In this document: positions 47,017-56,781 of the stretch, piece by piece | Numbering within the stretch: the first letter of the stretch is position 1 | How the letters are laid out: each line of letters starts with the position of its first letter | NCBI RefSeq assembly: GCF_001316005.1 | Contig: NZ_BBBJ01000006.1 | Coordinates: 103,130 to 167,129, forward strand | Source: Vulcanisaeta distributa JCM 11217 | GTDB taxonomy: Archaea > Thermoproteota > Thermoprotei > Thermoproteales > Thermocladiaceae | DNA: 64,000 nt | Direction of reading: 5' to 3' | Made by a program: the position numbers and the translations under genes | Notes under the pieces: generated by a model | What the model was told of the DNA's origin: nothing | The model's database searches: none | The model's input: only the letters and a program-made list of their open reading frames with translations

Positions 47017-49735
47017 ATGGGTATGGTCAAGGTGCTTCTAAACGGTAAGGAGGTTGAGGCTTTCGAGGGAGAGACGATACTAAACCTGGCCAGGAGGTAC
47101 GGCATTGAAATACCGACACTGTGTTACTACGAGGGCTTCGCAAATGGTTCCTGCAGGATATGCATCGTTGAAGTTAATGGTAGGTTAATGCCATCATGCA
47201 TAACCAAGGTATCGGAGGGCATGAGGATTGAGACCGAGAGTACGAGGGTTGCCGAGGCCAGGAAGACCTTACTAAAGCTCTTACTGAAGAATCATACCCA
47301 CAGAAGTAAGGAGGAGCAAATGAGGTGTAGAATATGTGGGTACGCGGTTAAGTACGGCCTTGAACCAGCACCAATAATACCGAGTGTTAAAGTCGATGAT
47401 ACACACCCAGCAATATTGTTTAACCCATCAGCCTGCGTAATGTGTAGGAAGTGCGTAATCGCCTGCGGCGTTGACCAGAATAACGACGTTATAGCGGTCA
47501 TAGGTAGGGGGGGATCCGGTACTAGGGTTGGCTTCGACCTTGACATCCCAATGGGTATGTCAAGTTGCGTTAGTTGCGGCGCGTGTGTTGACGCATGCCC
47601 AACCGGGGGGGCACTAATGGAAAAGGATTGGGTACCCGCTGATAAGGTTATTGAGACTACATGCCCATACTGCGGCACTGGGTGTCAAGTCGAGTATGGA
47701 GTTAGGGATGGCAAGGTCGTCTGGGCTAGGGGGGGCGCCTATGGACCTGCGAACGAGGGTAAGCTCTGCGTTAAGGGTAAGTTTGGTTATCAATACGTCA
47801 ATAGCCCCGAGAGACTCACGAAACCATTAATTAGGAGACCCGGCGTCCCTAAGGGCCCATTAAATGGTAGGTCAATTCATGAGGTATTTAGGGAGGCCAC
47901 GTGGGAGGAGGCTCTAGACCTGGTGGCCAGTAAGATTAAGGAGATCATTAGTAAGTATGGGCCTGCCGCGATTGGGGTATAATGAGTGATAGAAGCACTA
48001 ACGAGAGTATTTACGCTTTTCAAAAGTTCATGAGGTGCGCCGTCGGTACTGACAGCATCGATCAATCAGCCACGTTATGCCATGAACCATCAGCATGGTC
48101 ATTAGCTACACAACTTGGTTATGGCGCGGCAACTAACCCCCCCATAAGGGATGTATTAAACTCAAGGACTATAATTGTAGTCGGCTCCAACATGAATGAA
48201 ACGCACCCAGTCATTGCCGCTTACGTCAAGAGGGCGGCTAAGCAGGGCACTCACTTAATAGTCGTTAACCCAATACACACGGAGCTAGCCAGGTACGCCG
48301 AGTATGAGCTCCTCATTAGCCTGGTACGGATGTCGTACTATTCTCGGCGATGGCTAAGTACATAGTTGATATGGGCTGGTACGATAAGGAGTTCATTAGC
48401 AGGTACACCGAGGGCTTCGAGGATTGGGTAAGGAGCCTTGACACATTTACTCTGGATTTTGCCGAGGAAGTAACCGGAATACCTAAGGACGTTATCAGGG
48501 AGGTTGCTAAGCTTTATGCGCTTGAGAAGCCATCAATGATCATGTGGACCCTTGGCATCACGGAACATGAGAATGGCACAGAAAACGTATCAGCTGATAA
48601 ACCTGGCATTGTTAACGGGCAATGTTGGTAAGCCAGGCGCAGGTTTAATACCACTTAGGGGACAAAATAATGTTCAGGGGGGGGAGCTGATGTTGGGTGT
48701 GCACCGGGTAGGTTGCCTGGTTATCAACCGTTGATGGATCCGGAGGTTAGGAGGCGCTTTGAGGATGTTTGGAGGTGTAGGTTGCCATCATTCATTGGTT
48801 TTAGGAGTACGGAGATGATTGATATGGCTAGGAGGGGCTTGATTAAGATGCTCTACATAGTTGGTGAGAATAGCGTTAGGTCGCACCCGGACAGTAGGGC
48901 TGTTGCTGAGGCGTTGAGTAGGTTGGAGTTCTTGGTTGTCCAGGACATCTTCATGACCGAGACTGCCGAGTATGCTGATGTGGTATTGCCAGCGGCGTCT
49001 GCGGCTCTTGAGGATTACGGCACATTCACGAATACGGAGAGGAGGTTGCAATTAACGAGGAAGGTGGTTGATCCGCCAGGTGATGCAAAGCCTGATTGGC
49101 AGATCTTCATTGAGTTGGCTAGAAGACTTGGTTATGACATAGGCTTTAGGGATAGCTCTGACATAATGAGGGAAATGGCGAGGGTAGCACCGATATTTAG
49201 TGGTTTGAGCCATGAGAGGCTTGAGCGCGAGGGTGGGCTTCAATGGCCGGTACCGAGTGAATCTAATCCAGGTACTCCAATGCTATATACTGATGGGTTC
49301 CCAAGGGGTAAAGCTAGGTTTAGGGTAATTGGTTGGAGGGGGGGCTTTGATGTTGTTATGGGAAGGCTTTACCCGTATTCGTTAATTATTGGTAGGGAGA
49401 GGGCGCAGTACCATACCGCAACCATGACGTCTAGGTCGCCAGTACTTAGGGTCATTTGGAGGGGGGGACCTATTGTTGAGATGAATCCTGAGGATATGAG
49501 GGTTGAGGGTGTTGAGGATGGTGAAATCGTTAGGTTGGTTTCACCAGTTGGTGTGGTGATTGCTAGGGTTAAAGCGTCGAATAGGGTTCCGAGAGGCGTA
49601 TTATTCACCACGTTCCATTACCCAGAGCTCTTGGCGAACGCCTTGGTACCTGCCGTGCTTAATCCAATTACGAAAACGCCAGCGTATAAGGATACGAGGG
49701 TTCGTATTGAAAGATTAAAGCATGATAATGTTTAA
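47017..49735 (+). CDS. formate-dehydrogenase-like molybdopterin oxidoreductase, about four frame breaks
   Basis: The reassembled chain is about 905 residues. N-terminal [2Fe-2S] ferredoxin-like domain ([20 protein letters not shown]), His-rich and 4Fe-4S segments ([27 protein letters not shown]), the Moco [4Fe-4S] motif [14 protein letters not shown], then [10 protein letters not shown] with the Cys ligand, RGQNNVQ and the C-terminal [13 protein letters not shown]. This is the FdhA/NuoG-like plan, with Cys rather than Sec. The frame changes near 47967, 48330, 48570 and at the G8 48677-48684. Extra Gly/Pro at G7/C7 occur in CPTGGALM and TNPPIRD. Likely partner of the NuoEF fusion. Confidence 0.8.
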
Positions 49736-49761
49736 AACCGAAATACTTAATCAATGAGAAG

Positions 49762-51482
49762 GTGGCTAATAATAGTAAGGATATTAGTAGGTCTAGGCGT
49801 AGGTTTCTAGAGACTATAGTCGCCGGCGCCGTAGCCGTTGGCGCCGGCATTATCGGTTATGAACTTGGTAAGGAATTCATTAAATGCCCACAATGTCCGC
49901 CATGTACAATAACCAGCGTTCAATGTCAATGTCCTCCCTGTCCATCCTCATCTATTCCTCAGGGCTACGACTACGTAATCTTCACAAGCAATGGCAATTA
50001 CTACGTTATGAATTCAAGCGGTTCTACCATTTATCAATCAAATAACCCAGGCAGTGCAATTAACTACGTAATTAGCAAATTAAGTGGCAAGGGCGGTAGA
50101 ATTCTCATTAAGAATGGCGTATACGCATGCACTTCGTACCCCTGTGCCACGATCACGAATTCCTCAAGTAGTGGCACTCCGTTGCCGATTATTATTGATG
50201 GTGAGGATCCAACGGGCGTTATATTCACGGTTGGTAATGGCGTCGCCAGCTCCTCGGGTCAGGGCTTGCTCGTGATTACTGGGTCATATATATGGCTCAG
50301 GAGGATTGGCTTTAATGGTAATTCCCAAAACAACACGTACAGCGTCGGCAGTCAATTCAACGTTGCCGTGAGCAACGCCAAGTTCGTGTGGCTTGACTCA
50401 ATATACAGCACTAATGGTCCGGGCGCCGTTGGTGTCCTAAACTCAAGCCACGTGATTGTAAATAACGCGGTTAGTGAGGGCGACTCAATAGGCGCCTACG
50501 TGGGTGGCTCGGACACTGTGCTCATAGGCAACTCATCACTAAGGAGGAGCGCTAATTACGGTGTTGGGGGGGTTTCATCATCAACGAACACGGTCATTCA
50601 CGGAACATCAATAATAGACGCTGGCGGTGGCGTGCTGATTAGTGACGGCGACGTATTGATTGATGGGAGCACGATAGCCTTCCCAACAGTGAGTGGTAAG
50701 TACGGCGTCAGCGTCACAATAAGCACGGCTGGTCGTGAGGTCATTATCTCGGATACGGCAATCACGGGCAGCGTGGCGAGCGCCATCAACGCCGTAATAA
50801 ACACATCGGGCAGACTCGGTATCCAGAACTCCTCGGTAATGGCTGGGTCAAGCACCACACTGAGCGTTTCATCAACGCTGGGCTCCGGGGGGGCCGAACT
50901 AGTCATAATTGGCGCCAACTTCAGAGACATGGTGACGACGGCAGGCTCAAGCCCATACGTCATAAACGGTGTGGACAACGTAGAGATAGTAAACACCGCA
51001 TTCCAATTCGGGGGGGCCAAACAACCAGCGCAAACGGACCAAGCATAAGCAACACCAAGAACCTACTACTCAGGGGCAACACCGTGATTAGATACTCAAC
51101 GGGTATAAGCATCAGCAATTGTAATTCTGCGTATTTATACGATAATTACTTCAATAATGTCTTAACACCTATTAATTACAGTAATGTTTCATTAATGTAT
51201 GCCATTAGAAACATTGGCTGGACGCCATCAATAACCACGCCATCATTACCTGGCTCCGGAACGCCAATAACCAACACATACCCAGTACCAGTGACCGTGT
51301 GCGTATACGGTGGTTCAGTGAGTAAGGTGGTAATTGCTAAGGGTGGGCAATTAATTACGGCATTTCAATCCTCTACGCCACAATCAATAAATGGTGAATG
51401 CTTTATGCTTAATCCGGGGGGGGACTCAATATTGATAACGTACACGCAACCACCAAGTTGGGCGTGGATACCGGCTACTTAG
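49762..51482 (+). CDS. Tat-exported right-handed beta-helix protein, one frame break
   Basis: The chain is about 573 residues. A twin-arginine signal (SRSRRRFLETIVAGAVAVGA) precedes a Cys-rich linker (CPQCPPC ... CQCPPCP), then short repeating beta strands rich in Asn, Ser and Val typical of pectate-lyase-like parallel beta-helices (SHVIVNNAVSEGDSIGAYVG). The frame changes at the G7 51010-51016 (five or eight needed), continuing to ITYTQPPSWAWIPAT. It is probably anchored or metal-bound at the cell surface through the Cys cluster. GTG 49762 is the start. No catalytic residues are identified. Confidence 0.65.
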
Positions 51483-51520
51483 GGGGGGTGAGAATTTATT
51501 ATTAAGGGGGGGATCTAGGC

Positions 51521-52440
51521 TTGGGTAATTCTGTGGCGTTAAGAATTAAGTACGTATGGTTTGCTTTAATGCTGATTGCATTATTACTCGTTATTATAGG
51601 TGTTGGTTCATATTCTCAGCAAAGCACGGTTTTAATTGCTTATAGGGATATCTCGTACCTGGGCGCCAATGGCGTTAATGTGAGTAAGGACGTATCCTTA
51701 TTAAATGATGCGATAGCGCTGATGGAGAGGGGGGTAATTATACGGGTGCTCAGTTACTGGCTGAGGAGGTCATAAAGGATTCTGAGGCTTTGAGACCATC
51801 GTTGTACCTAGGCATACTATACATGGCGCTTCCCGGTATTATATCGGCCGTGGTAGTCGCGGCCTTAATAATTACGTATCTTAAGAGGGAGAGGATAATC
51901 GGTAAATTGATGATTAGGTTTAGGAGTCATTATAGGGTTGTTAGGGGGGGTAGTGGTAAGTCAAGGACCATGCTTTTCAATGAGGAGGTGCTTGCGGTAA
52001 TCGCCGCAATAGTGGTGGTATTCTTAGTATTTCTATCCTTCTACCCAGCCATAAGTAAGTATGCAATTGAGCCATACGCGGTAATTGCGTATTTAGGGCC
52101 TAACGGTACGATAACTGGTTATCCAAGTACCGTTTACCCCGGTGAGTCCATCAATGTGAGTATTTATGTTTATAACGGCATGGGTGAGCCAATATGGTTT
52201 GTGGTTCGTGTTTATATCGCAAACGCGAGTTTAATTGAACCACCATTAAATGCCACACCAATAGTGACGATTCAGAGAATACTCCTTAACAATGAGACCT
52301 GGGTTCAGGGAATAACCATAAGCATAAATGGCACTGGGAATTATAGGGTATTCGCGACGCTGTGGATGTACGATCCAAACAACCTAGAGCTAAAGTACCT
52401 AGACACTTATACATACCTCACACTTAATGTCACCAGTTAA
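51521..52440 (+). CDS. DUF1616-like membrane protein, one frame break
   Basis: The reassembled chain of about 306 residues has an N-terminal TM helix (FALMLIALLLVIIGV), an extracellular segment, two more TM helices around basic loops, and a C-terminal ectodomain (YPGESINVSIYVYNGMGEPI) with N-glycosylation sequons, as in DUF1616 proteins. The frame changes at the G6 run 51729-51734, where four or seven bases give RG-NYTGAQLLAEE. It follows the beta-helix gene closely on the same strand and may be its membrane partner. Confidence 0.6.
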
Positions 52441-52517
52441 TGCATGTAATGCGTCCTTTTAATCGAGGAAATGAACGAGAAATTTCACCCTCTTGAGTTA
52501 AGCAATGGCTACATTTA

Positions 52518-53507
52518 TTACGTAGTAGTATATGAATAGTTTATTAGGTCTTTGAGTGTTATTAATCCGGGCCTTGCATTGAGGACCCTTGGGATTAGGT
52601 TTACGATTACCGCAGCCGTGGCTGGATCGCCGGGCGTTCCAGTACTCCTCCAGGTGATTGATGGTTCACCCTCAAGCCTAACCTCCTCGAAGTCCTCACA
52701 GCCAACGCAGGCCCTTAACTCAACCCTAACAACCTCCTTACCATTGATGAAGCCACTTCCATGACCAACAACACCCTTTACCTGTCCAGGCTCGATCTTG
52801 AAGTACTGTGTTTCGTAATTTCTCTCCGCAATTAGCGCCTCCTGACCCTCCTCAACCCTGTCCAGTTTAAGTCCTATGATATTGGCCAGGAGCAATACCG
52901 ACTCTGCGAAGCCTACGTGAGCCGTTATCTCGCCTCTATTCAATGAATCCGTGAATTGACTCGGCGTCATGCCCAGACCAATCTTCTTCTGAAATGAGTA
53001 CCTCCTCTTTGAGGCATCTAGGGATCTAATCACGGTAATCCTATCAAGCCTCGTTAATGTCACGGATAACACAGCGGGTAATGCATCAAATACGAAGCCT
53101 GGATTAACACCAGCCCAAGTACCGTTACGTCATGGCCTCTCGCATAATTATCAACGAGCTCCGCGAGGTCTGGGTACCTGTACCAAGCCACGCCAGTGTT
53201 TCGCATGTTGACACCACGTCGGCGCCAGCCCTGATTGCCCTCATTATCTGTGGGTAGACCCTATCAAAGAAACTGCCTGTTGAGTGAAGAACCACGTCTG
53301 GCTTCGTATCCATGAGCACCTTATCGGCGTCACTCTCAACCCTAATACCCAGGGTTTTACCAAGCCCAATAACCTCACCAAGGTCCTTACCAACCTTCTG
53401 TGGGTCAATATCAATTGCACCAACGACGTCAAACCCCTATTAAACGCAACCCTGGCTATTAACTGACCAATTGGACCTACACCATAAACCACAACCCTAA
53501 TAGTCAT
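52518..53507 (-). CDS. DapB-like / 2,4-diaminopentanoate dehydrogenase-like oxidoreductase, about three frame breaks
   Basis: The reassembled chain of about 330 residues starts MTIRVVVYGVGPIGQLIARV, a Rossmann NAD(P) site, followed by DTKPDVVLHSTGSFFDRVYP, VTVLGAGVNPGF and a C-terminal domain with GMTPSQFTDSLNRGEITAHV and PGLITLKDLIN. This matches the dihydrodipicolinate reductase-like proteins related to amino-acid dehydrogenases. The frame changes near 53430, 53190 and 53105, none in long runs. The substrate is not predictable. Confidence 0.65.
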
Positions 53508-53863
53508 TAATTAATGGGGTAAAGCCATAATTTTTAATGATTATCTCTATCCACGGAAATCAACATATCATCCTTAATCAGCGCTTGGATCCCATCATCC
53601 CCCCCATCAGCCAACTCACATAATGTAATGTTAATCTTAAAACCTTTTACCCATATTTCATGGGTTTCACTATGACGGTGCCTATACGTATTAATCTCAT
53701 ATTAATTGCCGTGGAAAATACAATTATTAATGTGAAAATATAGTGTGTTTTCCCCCCATTTGTCCTTGTAATTACCTGTGTAGAAAGAGCATTGTAAATA
53801 TTGATTTATGAATTGTTTATGGCTATGATTATTTATTAAGGATAGAATAATAACTAGAGTACA
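53508..53863. other. intergenic region before the Cren7 gene
   Basis: About 355 bp, AT-rich. A minus-strand stretch from about 53627 to 53519 reads NITLCELADGGDDGIQALIK and ends VDRDNH, but it lacks a good start codon and may be a relic. A gtgtagaaagag motif at about 53775 also occurs near 30203 and 30707, without obvious meaning. No RNA gene is seen. Confidence 0.3.
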
Positions 53864-54049
53864 ATGGCGGAACTATCAAGCTACATGGAGAGGGAGTATG
53901 AGGTTGAGTGCGATGGTCAGGTGGTAAAGCTAAAACCGGTTAAGGTATGGATGCTAGCACCAAAGGGTAGGAGGGGGGGCGTGATAATAGGGCTCTTTAA
54001 ATGCCCTGGCGGTAAGGTGGTTAGGAAGGCTATTGGTAAGGCTGAGTAA
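53864..54049 (+). CDS. creN7: Cren7-type chromatin protein
   Basis: The product is 61 residues. KVWMLAPKGRRGGVIIGLFK matches the Cren7 core (VWALAPKGRKGVKIGLFK), an SH3-like barrel that binds and bends DNA in crenarchaea. Here one extra Gly is inserted between RRG and VIIGLF, encoded by the G7 run 53973-53979; a G4 run would restore the family sequence. It carries an N-terminal extension (MAELSSYMEREYEVE). ATG 53864 follows an AT-rich promoter region. Intact frame. Confidence 0.88.
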   Translation: MAELSSYMEREYEVECDGQVVKLKPVKVWMLAPKGRRGGVIIGLFKCPGGKVVRKAIGKAE

Positions 54050-54104
54050 TTCAGGGCACTTAATGAGAATACCTTTTTAAAATTATTAATTTTCAAACTT
54101 AAAA

Positions 54105-54623
54105 ATGCATAGTTATGATGCCATTGAGGCATTAACTGAGGAGTACCGGTCACGCTTTGTGAAGGTCATACAGCAAATCTGCAGGTGTAAGGGTGAGTAT
54201 GAAAGGAATAGGGAGTTAATGAGGATTCTGGAAATTAGTAATAGTATTACTGAGTGCGTTAGGCAGAGAAAGCCCTGCGACTTAGGGTTCGTTAAGGTCA
54301 AGGTTGTTAAAAAATTGATTAATACCCAGGTAATTATTGTGCTTAATAATGAGGAGATAACCATCGAATCCTTTAACAAATTAGTTGCATCAGCCAAGTT
54401 CTTTAAGGAGTGGTATGATAATGATTGCTCGGTCGACTCATACATGCAGCCATTAATAGGCGCTGACCATTACGACCTAATCAAGGAATTCCTTACTAAG
54501 AATCTTGAGAAGCTGCAGTACATATGCGACGGTAAAACGCCAAGCCTAAACCTCGGTGATTTACCGATTTACGTATCCAACGGCATTACCAGGGCAATAA
54601 ACGACCTGGTTAAGAAAACTTAA
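54105..54623 (+). CDS. hypothetical protein
   Basis: The product is 172 residues, helical and charged, with several Cys (QQICRCKGEYERN, ITECVRQRKPCDLGFVKVKV, YICDGKTPSLNLGDLPIYVS). No family is recognised. The ATG lies after two TATA-like stretches (ctttttaaaatt and aaacttaaaa). No G or C run longer than four is present. Intact. Confidence 0.5.
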   Translation: MHSYDAIEALTEEYRSRFVKVIQQICRCKGEYERNRELMRILEISNSITECVRQRKPCDLGFVKVKVVKKLINTQVIIVLNNEEITIESFNKLVASAKFFKEWYDNDCSVDSYMQPLIGADHYDLIKEFLTKNLEKLQYICDGKTPSLNLGDLPIYVSNGITRAINDLVKKT

Positions 54624-54650
54624 AGAATTCACTAACCAACGGCTTAGTGA

Positions 54651-55328
54651 ATGATGCGGGAACCATTCACGCTTAAGTTAAGCGGTCACTTATTTGATAG
54701 TGAGGACTTACTGCCTAAGTACGTGGACTTAATTCGTGAGTTTTGGAAGAATGGCTATAAGATGGCTGTGGTAACTGGTGGTGGGTCCCTAGCACGTAAG
54801 TACATAGATATTGGTAGGAAAATGGGTATAAACGAATCACTACTGGACATGCTCGGCATATCGGCCAGTAGGTTAAATGCCCAGTTATTAGCCGCCGCCC
54901 TCAGCGATATCGCCTACCTACCAATACCCACCAACATAGATGAGGTCTTTAGGGCATGGTCAACAGGTAGGTTAGTGATTACGGGTGGTTTTCAACCAGG
55001 CCAATCAACAGCCACAGTGGCGTTGCTCGTGAGCGAGTCCCTAGGTATTAAGAGGTTAATTGATTGTGCAAACGTAGACGCGGTTTATACGAGTGATCCG
55101 AGGGTTGATCCTAATGCCAGGAGGCTCGATAGGGTGAGCATTAGTGAGTTAATGGCCATGCTTAAGTCAAGGACGGTGGCTGGTACTTACGACTTACTCG
55201 ATCCATGGGCACTAAGCATAGCCCAGAGGAGTGGTATTACGATCTACGTGGTTGGTTGTGGTAAGTTAGGTTCATTGAGGAGACTCATTACCGAGGGTGT
55301 GAGTGATGGTACTATCATTACACCATGA
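54651..55328 (+). CDS. pyrH: uridylate (UMP) kinase
   Basis: The product is 225 residues of the amino-acid-kinase fold. FTLKLSGHLFDSEDL is the N-terminal phosphate-binding strand, VVTGGGSLARKYIDIGRKMG the glycine-rich loop, RLIDCANVDAVYTSDPR the conserved NVDgVYt.DPr block. This is the archaeal UMP kinase form, in pyrimidine nucleotide synthesis. The start is ATG 54651 or 54654. Its 3' end overlaps the convergent HD-domain gene by 57 bp. Intact. Confidence 0.88.
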   Translation: MMREPFTLKLSGHLFDSEDLLPKYVDLIREFWKNGYKMAVVTGGGSLARKYIDIGRKMGINESLLDMLGISASRLNAQLLAAALSDIAYLPIPTNIDEVFRAWSTGRLVITGGFQPGQSTATVALLVSESLGIKRLIDCANVDAVYTSDPRVDPNARRLDRVSISELMAMLKSRTVAGTYDLLDPWALSIAQRSGITIYVVGCGKLGSLRRLITEGVSDGTIITP

Positions 55329-55928
55329 AAGGACGGGCTTAACGATACTACTAATGACCTGCCCAACATCACCCGTGAACTCACTCAGTAACTTTTCAAT
55401 TAATTCCTTATAATTAATAATTAGTTCCTTCGTGTCATAACCAGCCCTGGCGTAAATGCACGCTCTAATTAATGTTGCTAATTTATCCGAGAGATTCACG
55501 ATTTTACCCTCAATGCTCAGTCCATACCTATACTCACGGAAGTAGCTACGTAATTCCTCAGGGAATTGAAGCTCATTGAACAGCCTAACCTCTAAATCCC
55601 TCCAATTACTAATTAATGAACGGGCGCTATTACCCACATTGCCTATTAAGGCTTCATGAGCGTCGTGTATTAGCGCCATTGATGCGCACTTATCAAAATT
55701 AATATTACCATCAACCTTATGCACATTATTGCAGAGGATTAGCGCAAGGTAGCTAGTAAGTAATACATGGTCTCCAACACTCTCAGCAATGGCTTGGGGA
55801 ACACCGCGCTGTAGCCATCCAATCCTTGGGGTATTAAGTATCGTATTTACGACATTAACCACACCTATTAATGACGACACCTTGAATGACGCGAAGGCCC
55901 TACTTAAAAGGTTTTTAGTATTGTTCAT
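55272..55928 (-). CDS. HD-domain hydrolase, YfbR-like
   Basis: The product is about 218 residues. RIGWLQRGVPQAIAESVGDH and ALIHDAHEALIGNVG carry the H...HD metal-binding residues of the HD superfamily, in the pattern of 5'-deoxyribonucleotidase-like proteins. A third part (KIVNLSDKLATLIRACIYAR) supplies the last Asp. The final 19 codons run antisense through the end of pyrH. It is convergent with pyrH and divergent from rsmA. Confidence 0.75.
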   Translation of the reverse strand: MNNTKNLLSRAFASFKVSSLIGVVNVVNTILNTPRIGWLQRGVPQAIAESVGDHVLLTSYLALILCNNVHKVDGNINFDKCASMALIHDAHEALIGNVGNSARSLISNWRDLEVRLFNELQFPEELRSYFREYRYGLSIEGKIVNLSDKLATLIRACIYARAGYDTKELIINYKELIEKLLSEFTGDVGQVISSIVKPVLSWCNDSTITHTLGNESPQ

Positions 55929-55942
55929 AAAATGCTTGGGTA

Positions 55943-56781
55943 ATGCTGCCCGATATTGACGCTGTGACTAGGGATGACCTAATGAGATTAATTACCAAGT
56001 ATAGGTTAAGGCCAATAAAGAGGTTAAGCCAGCACTTTGTAGTTGATCCAACGGTCATAAGAGACATTATCAAGCATGTACCAGGTGGTTCGAGAGTTCT
56101 TGAGGTGGGTACTGGAATTGGCGTATTAACGTATTACCTAGCAGGGTGGCTTCTCAGGTAATTACCATAGAGGTTGATGGAAGGCTTATGAGAATCGCTG
56201 AGCATGTATTGAATGGCTTAAGTAATGTATCCATGATTCAGGGCGATGCCTTGAGGATTCCATGGCCAAGCATTGATGTCTTGGTATCTAATGTGCCGTA
56301 CTCAATAACGTCACCATTAATAATGAGGATAATTAGGGAGGGCATTCCAATGGCCTTATTAACTATACAGCGTGAAGTTGCCAATAGGCTTGTTAGTGGA
56401 CCTGGTGGTGATGATTATGGAAGGTTAAGCATAATTACTCAGTGTAATTACTCAGTGAGCATACTGAATACGTATGCGCCCGACTCCTTCTACCCAAGCC
56501 CCCCCGAGATTTACTCATCATTAGTTATGATGATTAGGAAGGAGCCCTGCTATAGTGATATGAGGATGCTGGAGTCCGTGACGAACATACTCTTTAGGCA
56601 TAGGAATAGGGTGCTCAGGTGGGTTCTCAATAAGTATCTCGGCCCTAATGCCGTTAATGCCGTGATTAAGGCGGGCATTGATGTGAACGCCCGTGTTAGG
56701 CAGCTGGGAATTAATGAGTTAATTGAGATTGCAGATTCACTAAGACCCTTTATTAATGATCGCGGCAATCTTACGAAGTGA
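55943..56781 (+). CDS. rsmA: 16S rRNA dimethyladenosine methyltransferase, one frame break
   Basis: The chain is about 279 residues. RLSQHFVVDPTVIRDII and VLEVGTGIGVLTYYLAG form the SAM-binding start, IDVLVSNVPYSITSPLIMRI is the NxPY catalytic block, and YAPDSFYPSPPEIYSSLVMM the C-terminal motif. The frame breaks near 56142, where a G3 should be G4 (LAG-VASQVITIEVDG). Relatives read FYPSPxxYSS; the extra Pro here is in the C7 run 56499-56505. KsgA/Dim1 dimethylates adenosines near the 3' end of 16S rRNA. The 3' end overlaps the RNase Z gene. Confidence 0.85.

Noticed and set aside
48043..48120. Selenocysteine in the FdhA-like active site
   Set aside because: The codon in the LCHEPS motif is TGC (Cys), not TGA. 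No Sec insertion element is suspected.
53519..53627. A short minus-strand gene before Cren7
   Set aside because: The peptide looks plausible but has no usable start codon in frame, so it is noted only as part of the intergenic region.
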